In this document: positions 53,651 through 64,000 of the stretch, in pieces
Layout of the letters: every line of letters begins with the position of its first letter
Numbering within the stretch: the first letter of the stretch is position 1
Assembly (NCBI GenBank): GCA_034190875.2
Contig: CM067351.1
Span: 5,700,295-5,764,294, forward strand
From: Urechis unicinctus
Lineage: Eukaryota > Annelida > Polychaeta > Xenopneusta > Urechidae
Length of the DNA: 64,000 nucleotides
Direction: 5' to 3'
Notes under the pieces: model-generated
Databases searched by the model: none
What the model was told of the DNA's origin: nothing
What the model saw: the letters and a program-made list of their open reading frames with translations, nothing else
Position numbers and translations under genes: made by a program

Positions 53651-56600
53651 GCGTCAGTGAATTTCATTGCTTGCACGATTGTTTCATCTAACACAAACTT
53701 TTAACCGTCCTTTTTTATTGCTGTGTCATATGCATTAGTGAGTAATGGCCTTTCTTTCATCTTTGCGATTGTTTACTCTGCGCTTTATTGCATGTTGCTT
53801 GCAATACTGGGGTACCTCGTTGCAAAAAAAACAAGTTCAGAAAGAGGCCACAGCTCACCGTTTTTGATTTGAAGTCTGCTAAGTGGCGTATGAAGTTGAG
53901 CTGACATTTACGCGGAAATCACTAATAGTCTGCATGGATACTCTTCCCTTCTCTTGTGCATTTGTAATTGCCCCGACAATCATGATCTTAGCTGTTATCC
54001 GGGCTCCCTTAAAAATGTAACTGTTCGTATTTACAGTGAAAACCGTCTTTTAGTTAGCAACCAACAACTTATGAGTTCTCGTTGGTTTGTTTACAGAATT
54101 GTCATGGTGTTCTACTGCCACCGTCGTATATACAAATGAATGGAGGAAATGTTATTGCATTGTGTATCAAAGATCAACATCGCCTATTCATTTGCTGTTC
54201 GAGACGATGGATAAATATTGGAGCAAACTTACAATTCATGTATAGCTTCAAAGGATGCCTAAGAGGAGGATACAAGTAAAATGACGCTTCATTCAATAAT
54301 AAGTTATCCTCTGTCAAAACTGAAAGCGCCCCTCCCCCTCCCCAACACCCGCGGTCTTGGTGCATGCAGGGTACATTACCCATTATCAAGTTAGGCAACG
54401 TGATCAAATTGTCACAAGCATTTGGACATGTTCATCTCTGTTCCAATGGATCAGCATTGAGGGCATTAAAACTAACAAGATAACAATAAGCTAAATCCAG
54501 CAATAGTACAATTGTCATTTTTGAGATTACAATTGCCAGCAATGCTTTGCGGTATAAAATACACAAGCATAAAATATAAGGCATTATCATCCTTTCGATA
54601 TTTCTTGACGATGTACTAAGTTAACAAAACAAAAACCAGTTCACGTAGAGAAGGTTACACCATGCGTGGCATTGTTTGCTCTGTATCCTAGATAAACGAA
54701 AATATCTGTAGACTCTTAGCAACACAGCATGAAATGTTATTAAAAGCAACATGGCGGTGATTCAGCGCTCATTAGTCAAAAATGTCGCATTCTAGCCGTT
54801 TACATAAGCGAGTATTTTTTCCCCTTTGTCAACCGGTTTTTACAGACGATGGATAAGTGATTTAGTCGTGAAGAGGCAATTCATGGTGTGAGTTTCAAAG
54901 CGTCACAGATCGTAGATTCGAACGATTTTAACGCTTCATTGCACGATATTCATTTATTACGTTTCCATTAATCAAAACTAGTTATATAATGCGCCCCTAT
55001 GAATAACAAATGAGAGCAAAGCATGGTGTATACGAGGTACACAACCCGATATATGCTGGTTGAATAATTATTCTGAAGTGCAGAAAACCACAAACTGCAC
55101 TGTTCTCTTATTATATTTCATAGCTGCAGTAAAGGTACTCCCTCGGAGTAGATATCTGCCATATCACCTAGATTCTTGGGGTGCCCAAGCGGCAACTAGA
55201 TCAACAAAGCATATTTTACATAATTTTTGACATTACCCTTACTGGTTATATGTGCTTAATAGACTATAGTCGTTACGTTATTGATAACTGTGGATGCCTA
55301 TAGGTATATCATGCCTCCATGAGTATATCAGGATAAAAATAGCAGGCTGTGAAATTGATATTTTATTTACATTATTGATCCGTGAGCATCATGTACAACA
55401 GTGCAAAGGAATTCCGCATCATTTCACATAGCATGGCGTATAGGACATAGCATAGAGAGGATTGATACTAAAAGTTATGATATAAATTGGTGTTGTTAAA
55501 TGCATTACATGTTCTATTGGATGCATAAGCTTGCTCATGGCCATGCATCCTTACACTGGAAACTTGTGGAATGCCTGTGTGTGAATCATTGTCGCATTGA
55601 CGCAATGAAATCAGTCAATAAGCTTATAAACCTCTTATTGCGCGGTATATCTACAAAAGCGACGCTTGCCATTAACGACCTGCTTATCTATGGTCTTAGT
55701 TCATGGCGGTTACAATCACAATCAATGTTTCAGTAGTGCAGCAGTCTGCAGAGTTTTTCAAATGAAACTGTTAAAATCCGGTGCGTACAACCAACCGTTG
55801 TCATCACATCAAATGAATCTATGCTTAAGTCAAAGCAACTTCAATTCATGTCACGAACAGAGCGTCTCGGAAAGGCTGTTTAATCTCACAGTTAACAGCT
55901 TATAACGCACGAGAAGTTCCTAGAGGTTTACGATACGGAATGGGTGATTATCTTTAAATGCGGATGGAGCATTCATATAATTTAATGTGGATAGACATAA
56001 ATATTAAAGCAAGGGAAATAATGTCTCGCGAGTCGGCCTATTGTTCTAACCTGACCTGCATCCATTAAAATGTGTAAACATTGATCAAATTACTCTTTAC
56101 CCGTCATTTGTTATGTACCTACTGACTCTGTAAGCTAGAGGCAGATTCGTCCCGACGGTTTTGGTGCAATATAATGGCGGATACTTACGAAACAATTCAA
56201 TGCCTTCCATCATACTACGCATTGCCGACGGTAGTTGCGCGAATTAATTCAATCCAGACATGTGTTTGGTGGGCATGTACAATATTTGCGATCGAATGAG
56301 GCAGTTCATCTACAGTGACTGGTGATTGCTACAATGCATGCATGCGAGGCCGGATTTGTCTCTTTGTTCCTATGTGTATTATCTAGTAATATTGTCCAGA
56401 ATCATATCCATAAGCGAAAAAATTCAGCCGTACTGAATCGTTACCATCAGTGAGCCACTGAGAACACACTGTGTTGCGGATTTTCATCAATTACTAATCT
56501 TCCATAAATCATCGATTATTCCTTACAGGCAAACAGAATGAACCAGAAATGGAGTATCAGTACAAAGCGAGGCAAACCTTCGAGGCATAAATATGGTATG

Positions 56601-59497
56601 TTTCTGAAGCTTTCATCGCTCATATGTTTAGACAACCCTCTATATCTGATCAAAGTCATCCGTGTGTCGATAACAACTACAGTTATACAGACGAGAGTCT
56701 GTTCAAACAGTTGACGTGAGCCTTTGGTATTAGATGAAATCGAGAACGTCTACTGTATGATTTTCTGAATCAGTGCTAACTCTATTCTTTGTTCACACCG
56801 ACCATCTAATTGTTTTGACTATTTCATGTTTTTCGATAACCATGCATAAAACGATACATTAGTATATATGTAAAACCAACCCAGTCGCCGTTATTCTCCC
56901 ATAACCATATTACGGCTTATTTTCTGTTTTATATTGCTGGATTAGCTGAGTAGCAACATATTGTTATTGTTTTATTATAGTTGTTCGGTTAAAACACTAT
57001 GACGATCATTCGGCAGTATATCAAGCTACCTAGACACGGACTGGGATGTATTCAATTACGATGTGTTCAAGACTGGTATGTCTTTCTGATAATAAAATGC
57101 AACTGACTTTCCAAATGTTTGCCTAAACCACGTAATGATCATTTGAATATTTTGCTCTATTCTCAAATGGCCTGTCGCACGCTGGTGATAGATAGTTCTC
57201 TATTACTTTTACCGTAATTATAATGTAACACCTATAGTATATATATTTATATACTTATTAGCTTAATTGCACCTTACGTTTCTTACTCGGTGGCTCAAAT
57301 GTATGAAACACGAACTATTCACTTATCAAAATCGATTAGATTAAGCTTAGTGTAGCATATGTAAGCTGATGTGGGCCATATATGTACTTATGTTACCAAA
57401 CTACAGGTACTCACAGTGCATGACACCTGTTATGGTTAGGTTTGTCAAATGCATTGCATAACGTTCGTCACGCTCGTTAGTCATGATTACTTGAACTGTG
57501 TGTTTGTGTAACAGTGAAAGAATCCTATATTGAACAAAACATCATAACACAATATGTCCATCGAGCAATACCAGTCTGAAAAGCACAGTCACATGTGACG
57601 GGAATGGATCCAAAATATTCCTTCAAATTGAGTGATGCTCACTCATGTTATCAGCCCTTACTCACAAGTTGACCAGGGATCATTATGTTCTGATTGACTT
57701 TTATGCTAAAGTACGGTCACTTTGAAGGCTGATAGTCTCAGTTGCTACATACTGTGTAACAATAGTTCAAAATCAGACGCTCATATACAACCAGGTACAA
57801 AACGCAATAATCCGTGTAAGCCGTGTAAGGGTGTATGTCAAAAAGATCGTCAAAGCACACAACCACCTTAATAAAGTGTTTCGCAAGCGGTTGTTACCGG
57901 AATACCGAGCCCACCCCTTCTGAGTATCAGTGTTACTCCGTCTAATAGTATTGAAAAGCTTTGTTACATTTGATTTGCCATGTGCTTAATAGAGCTACAC
58001 TTATCCCCAAATTTGATTAAGGCGTTGTAGCGCTCACATCAACCCGGCAGCTGAATCAATATAGCTGTGTGCGAGAACGTGAATCAAAAGGTGATGACAA
58101 AGACACCACTCTATTATCGAAAGGAAATAACCCAATGAAATTTTTCTCATGTCATCCAAGTGATTCGATGAATTGAGAGACGTCATGCAGTGATTTACCA
58201 CGCATATTTTTGGTCTGGACCATGCAGCATTTAGTCATAGAACATGTGCTATTTGGTAAAAATTCGTATGTATGCGCAAATATGATGTGTCTGCGTGATA
58301 ATAACATGAAGCCGCACGATTAATCACAGTGGGGATCGATCCCACCTACCATAAACATGAAAGTACTGTATCTTTACAGTATTTGTACCTTAAATGGGTG
58401 TATAGGCAATCATATTATCGCAAAATGAAGTCCGGTTAGTACGTCTTTACTGCGGTTGATGGTGGAAAAGGACGGTAAACAATCTGTTCAATCTTACAAG
58501 CATGCAAAGGTTTGGAATGAGAACTGTAGACAATTACGTGCAATCACAGATGCCTCAGTCTTAAGTTACGTCATATTAATATAGCACACACGTAAGTACT
58601 TCATGAGGGCTTCAAGAGCAGTCATTTCTCCTTGATAGCTTGAATGACGCTGTGTTGTTATAATTGCAATAGGTTGTGCGTGCATGACGATAATTAACGA
58701 TATCGAAATAGAGTCAATGTTTACTAATTGCATTCCGATGATTGGAGATCAGTGAACTAATGGCGGTAATGCACTCTGGTACACATAATGTATGTGGCAC
58801 ACGACGCCCTCCGTTTGCTGACTTTGCGTTGCTGCATTTTTCACACAAAATTAATATTGTTACTCAGTGCATTTACCTGGATGCCCACTGCAGAGCATAG
58901 CATAAATTTGCCTCTCCCGCCTGATTCAGTCCTGCTTGAGCAGTTCATATTTGCCTAAAGTTTACGCTTGAGTCAATGTCAGGACCATATGCCACATAAG
59001 ATGAATGTACACATTAATGCATGACCCACGATTTATATCCTTTGAGATATGCAAATATTGCATGCACTAGTATATTAGAACATGACGTTCAAGATATATT
59101 GTGTAAATCAATTGTGACGCTGTTTTTGTTGCGACCGTTGTAAACGAGATTGAACGTCAACTGAATGCGTTGATCAAGAAGATCACGCCATCATTGTACT
59201 TCACAGACACTACCTACGATTGCAATACAGGTAGCAGTAGCAGTGAATTGCGAGGTGCAAACTGCGTCACCACTGTTAATATACCCCTGTGGTACCATTG
59301 TATGCTGGGAACATTACTTGTCACTACGATTGAATGTAGTATCAGTCATAAAGAGTATCACTGCGGTATGCGTACCTTGAATGTAATAAACGCAATATTT
59401 CATCTGACATGGTAAATATAGGCTTAATAAGCACAACAGGTTAAGTGACGGCAGAAGAAGACCTAGTAGCAAATTAACTTTCACAAAATTATGTTTG
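53651..59497. other. 5.8 kb without a recognised gene
   Basis: Only short frames (up to about 80 codons, such as 55500-55905) with no recognisable product. A small perfect hairpin (TACTGTA, loop TCTT, TACAGTA) lies near 58366-58383 next to a GGGATCGATCCC palindrome near 58332-58343. No tRNA fold was found there. Confidence 0.55.
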
Positions 59498-59885
59498 AAT
59501 GTATGTATGTATGTATGTATGTATGTATGTATGTATGTATGTATGTATGTATGTATGTATGTATGTATGTATGTATGTATGTATGTATGTATGTATGTAT
59601 GTATGTATGTATGTATGTATGTATGTATGTATGTATGTATGTATGTATATGTGTATGTATGTATGTATGTATGTATGTATGTATGTATGTATGTATGTAT
59701 GTATGTATGTATGTATGTATGTATGTGTATGTATGTATGTATGTATGTATGTATGTATGTATGTATGTATGTATGTATGTATGTATGTATGTATGTATGT
59801 ATGTATGTATGTATGTATGTATGTATGTATGTATGTATGTGTGTATGTATGTATGTATGTATGTATGTATGAATGCATGTATGTT
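59498..59885 (+). repeat. (TATG)n microsatellite
   Basis: About 385 bp of TATG units with rare interruptions (TATATGTG near 59647, GTGTATG near 59726 and 59840, GAATGC at the end). All long frames across it, on both strands, are artefacts. Confidence 0.98.
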
Positions 59886-60129
59886 TCATACATCTTTTGG
59901 CTGGCCTAGGTCTTATGTGTGCATCTCTGTTCTTAGTTATTATGTTCTTGCTTATGGATGTCGATTATATGTATATAATATGAGCTAGTGTGATCGTCGA
60001 TGAGTGTCGCCATGTGGATCGGCTTACAAGCTTTTCCAAGAACAAGTGAAGAGGACGCGTGTTGGTGTATGTGTGTATGTTTCGAATTATAGTGGATATA
60101 GCAACTATGACTGTAAACGGCTGCTAGTC

Positions 60130-60280
60130 AATGTACCTGTGGGTTAGGACACTGACTGGGAGCAATTCGTCCTCAGATGATCGTGTACTCCCCAGTCAAA
60201 GTTGGAACCGCCCTTTGACGTGATCATCCGAGTATCAAGTAACCAGTTAGCTTATCACACCTAAGGATCGCCTCCTAGTA
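60130..60280 (-). mobile_element. SINE fragment, same family as 25188-25390
   Basis: On the minus strand the order is a GGTGTGATAA string, AACTGGTTACTTGATACTCG, GATGATCACGTCAAAGGGCG, GTTCC, CATCTGAGGACGAATTGCTC and CAGTCAGTGTCC. This parallels the body of the plus-strand copy at about 25260-25370. The tRNA-like head is mostly missing or diverged, so this copy is probably 5'-truncated. Confidence 0.75.
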
Positions 60281-63200
60281 GAAATATCGATACATTGGGC
60301 ATCTGTCAACGCGTCGAAAATAATTCACACCCGTTGGCAAATATGTTTGCTCGAAAGTACAATAGCAAGTACAAAAGCCGAGTTGCAGTGGCTTTAAAAT
60401 GGCAGATATGCAAGCAATTCGAATTCAGTCCGAATTCGGAACTTGAATGATAACCACACTGTTTTGTGAATTGCACACACCCAGTGACGCTTTTTATTTT
60501 TGATAGATAATTGATCATACACTCCATTACTTCGTATGATATTGGAAAACTTGTTTGGCTCAATATTTGCAGGTAACATTTCATTGGGCGGTCGTGTAAA
60601 TCAGGCGCCTTGATATATTATATGTTCCATACCCATTAGTACAACTACACAAACAAGTAAGGTTTCCTTGTATGTACATTGGGGTAAGTAAATATAGCGG
60701 TGCTCTTTGTATAAATGACTTGTTTCCTATTTCATTTGCCCCTTGTTGACGTTGCAATCGGACATATGATTGTGCTCCCTTTGGCAACCTCGTGTAATTG
60801 TTTGTATACACAAGTCAGCTGATGTTTTGCATTGTTTGACAAGCAAGAAGCATATTTTGAATCCCACATCAATTCACAAAATTTCGTGTCTAAATAATAA
60901 AACAGATGAGTTTTCTTGTCCTATAGGTTAAATTTACATGTAGTTTGTCGTGAAGTATTTTGAATATAAGCCTGTATTGCTTTTGCTCTTGTATTGTTAA
61001 GTTTTTGGTACGATTATCTACCAATATTAAATACAAATATGCACAGGGATTCACATCTTGTTTGTGTGCCAAAAATCCGCTACTCACTAAGACGTGCCGA
61101 TAAGTGATTGCTGCCGATGAAACCGGCCGTTATATTGAAAATAGTTGGTAATAAACCGAACATGGAATCAGTATATACAAAAGTTGATAATTTTAATCGC
61201 AAATACCATGGCAAACATTCTTGTCAAAAATATCTTGTAATTGCAATCCAAATTGAATAACACACTATGCGTAGTGTTGACCGGTGCATTTAATAGAGAA
61301 TGCGCATTGTTAAGCGCCAATATCTACATCAATGTCAATAACGTAAATGTTTTTATCTATCCATTAAACAATTGGATAACAGCAAATAAAGCTTATTTAT
61401 CCACAGAAACTCGTATGCTTATCATGTATTGATGTGTACCAATAAGTGATGATGCCGGCATTTAGGAAGGGAACTGTCTTCTTGTAGGACGAGTCTGGCC
61501 CGACGAGTGTAGACTTCAAATAGTAACCAAAGCTGCATTGTATCATATGGTGACTATAAAACATATACTCGGTCAAGAATGGCGGACTTTATTGTGGTTG
61601 TTGTATCCATCAATCGTGACATAACACAATGCAATAGATCTTAAACGTTCGTTTGTTATTAACAACCAAATATTCCCGACGGGATGTATACAGGCTTTGG
61701 ATATTCAGCATGAATCTCTTTTTTGTCGTAGCTATTGTTTTGCATTTCAGATATGTTGCTGTTGCTCCTTGAGGTTGAAGGTTGACCGCAGGATTTAATA
61801 AGATGGATATTCTCGGTAATGTGAATGTCACTGTGGGGCCATTTAGAATTGTTGTGATATCATTTAAGCTTGAGCAGATATCTTTTGGATCCACACAGTT
61901 TACATTCGACGGCAGTGAATTAGGAAAACACTGAATCGACGTCAGCACCATATGTGGGCGTGCTGCACGCAGTTGACCCCGTAACACTGGTTCTCATACA
62001 GCCAACCGATTTAATGGATGTGCTTTGTGGGTAATTAACTATATTAAGGGTGAATATAGCTCTTTGTTTGAGAGACCCGGGCTGGAAGTGAATGTAGAAA
62101 GAAATACACGAATTATTAACATTAAAAACGTCAGTGGCGCACTTAATGACTTAAGGATTGAAACCTTTATCCGGTCATGCAAGGACCATGGTAGAGTGAC
62201 CATCTTAGGGATACATATCAAGAATGTATGGAGAAATACTGGATCCTATTATCCATTTTAACACTGTAGTTTTGGGAAATAAATACAGGCCGCAACTTAA
62301 TTTTGAATATACGAGGCTTGTGTGACGCTATTAATATCACACAACATGTGTTGTATGTCATGTTCTGTATATACGAAATGTGACGTAAGCAATCCTATGG
62401 CGCCCCGTGTGCTTCAATTGATGCTATCGTTGCCGACTTGTATGTTTTGTTTTCGGCCATTAACAAGAAAGGCAGCAGAATCATCTGCAATCTAAGGTCG
62501 AATGATCAACACATGTCAGCTGGTGCACCGCTAACTGCTTTGTAAGCGAATTGCCAGATCACGTATCAACTAAATATTTTTATCATAGGATTTTCTGCTA
62601 AGTGAGATAGCATACCATACTAGATTGCTAGCTTCCGCCTCGAGTTTTTGATGGCCAGCACATTGTAGTTATGTTTATTTCCGTTACTTAAATGCAGATC
62701 AAATAGACGGCGGTATTTATTACCCGTTTCCGTTTTCTCCTGCACTCTCACAAATATTGTGTAGTATCGTTATATATATGGTTGAACTTAAATGCTCCAC
62801 GTCATGTCAGCAGTCGGGAGATGCTTATCGGTCAGATGCGCAATATTCGGAGTAGGCAGTCATCAGTTTGACATTCCTAAAGAAGATGTTTGCTACAAAG
62901 ACTCGTAACATAGCATAAAAACTTTATTATGAATCCGCGATGGACGGCGTCGGTATTAAAGCCTACGGTTCATGACATACAGAGCATCTAGGTAGATTTA
63001 TGAGCCATGGGCGCCCATCTCTCTTTTAAATCGACCAATAACGCATAGACTTACATATTTGTGCTCATGTTGGGCTCACCACAATGTTCTAATTTTTAGT
63101 TAGCGCCCGAACTCAGCAAGCAGCAAGTTTATAGAACGGCGAAAGCAACAGATAAATGATCCATAAAAGATACATACCAGGCAAAAGCATTGATCATACT

Positions 63201-64000
63201 AAGTTGATTAATAAGAAGGCGCCATACATGAGCCGGGTCTGAGAAGAACCGTAGTGTAACAACACACGAATAATTGTCGGTTGTCTAGAGAAAATGCATC
63301 AATTGAAATAAAAATAAAAATTATCGATATCGCAGTCAAGTACGAGCTTATCTTGCAATGCTTATATTGACTCAATTAAAGGTCACCAGTGATGTCTGTT
63401 TAAAGGTAGTCCGTGCACGCAAAAAAAGAGGTTCCACAAAATGTGAATGTACGGGAGACATTATCCAGCATAATGGAATGTAAATACTCTTGATATTATG
63501 ATTGACGTTATAACGATAATGCATAATCAGCACAAATCGAGCTTATAACTCAATAAACATACTGGACTACTCACCAATTATTGCTGTTTCATTGTAAATA
63601 CATTCTATAAATGATTCGACCTACGTAGCCTTTTTTGCATCCCAATTTTGCATGTGGTTGATGCGGCTGCCAATGTTAGAGGAATCTACCACTTTACTCA
63701 ACACCATCAAAGTCAACAAATGCATGACAATTACCAAGCTATGTTGTTTGTTTATCAGTCAAATAATCCATTTTGGTGCCACCCATACTCGAAATGTCAT
63801 TATATGACCACGACGTATTCGAATCAATACGAGCGTTACCAGTCTATGTATTATATGGCGGCTGACGTTGTTGGAACACTGAATTTATGGAAGGCAATGC
63901 ATTCAGACAATTGAAAACTTAAGTCGGTTCAATATTGCTTAGGATAGCGTTATTTAAGATATGATTATGTCAACCGTCTTGGTGCATGATAATTACCGAC
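60281..64000. other. 3.7 kb without a recognised gene
   Basis: Frames of 60-125 codons on both strands (for example 61610-61987 minus, 62025-62261 plus, 63648-63914 plus). The plus frame at 62025-62261 has ordinary coding-like composition (VERNTRIINIKNVSGALNDL) but no family I recognise, and I see no clear splice context. It is not called as a gene. Confidence 0.5.

Noticed and set aside
58320..58385. Possible tRNA near a GGGATCGATCCC string
   Set aside because: The palindrome and nearby hairpin do not assemble into a cloverleaf, and no A/B box pair is present.
62025..62261. 78-codon plus frame with coding-like composition
   Set aside because: No recognised family and no splice or promoter context; too short to call alone.

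Overview
The window looks like AT-rich, gene-poor nuclear DNA of a multicellular animal, probably a marine invertebrate. The signs are very long microsatellites, a CR1/L2-type LINE, tRNA-derived SINEs and a decayed Polinton/adintovirus-type element. I recognise no host exon, rRNA or tRNA gene, so I cannot place it more precisely. Nearly everything that can be named is repetitive or mobile DNA; all boundaries and homologies were read by eye.

Region by region. (1) 1-17.1 kb is a very large inverted repeat. A left arm (1 to about 4733) matches the reverse complement of about 12590-17093, with roughly 80-88% identity where compared. Both arms also contain an older direct repetition of about 2.9 kb, and a further diverged block lies at 17.7-17.95 kb. 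The spacer (4.73-12.59 kb) holds two (TA)n arrays, a 52-bp minisatellite and a 5'-truncated, frameshifted LINE on the minus strand. (2) 18-24.4 kb has no recognised gene, but carries a near-identical ~100-bp tandem duplication at 22.5 kb. (3) 24455-31177 is the biologically richest part: a compact, broken Polinton/adintovirus-type element. It has 23-bp inverted ends matching at 22 of 23 positions, flanked by a direct AGCCA. A minus-strand block (coiled-coil protein, fibre-like protein, penton-like protein, small coiled-coil protein, 153-codon protein) diverges from a plus-strand block (major capsid protein, packaging ATPase, small membrane protein, protein-primed DNA polymerase B). Neighbouring genes overlap or abut by a few bases. 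All but one of the recognisable reading frames carry stops or frameshifts, the capsid, ATPase and polymerase genes are cut by deletions, and one catalytic Asp of the polymerase is Tyr. A SINE has inserted into it. (4) 31.2-64 kb has no recognised gene. It contains a duplicated TA-rich block (35.0-35.6 kb), two (TATG)n arrays (39.5 and 59.5 kb), a 3-kb compound array of (CCCT)n followed by interrupted (CATA)n (44.45-47.45 kb), a ~50-bp minisatellite (53.5 kb) and a second SINE copy in the opposite orientation (60.1 kb).

How the genes work together: in the Polinton element, the capsid, penton-like, fibre-like and ATPase genes form a virion-type morphogenesis set, and the polymerase is the replication module. 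No integrase or maturation protease is seen. With the breaks listed, this copy cannot be autonomous; it is a fossil of a virus-like transposon.
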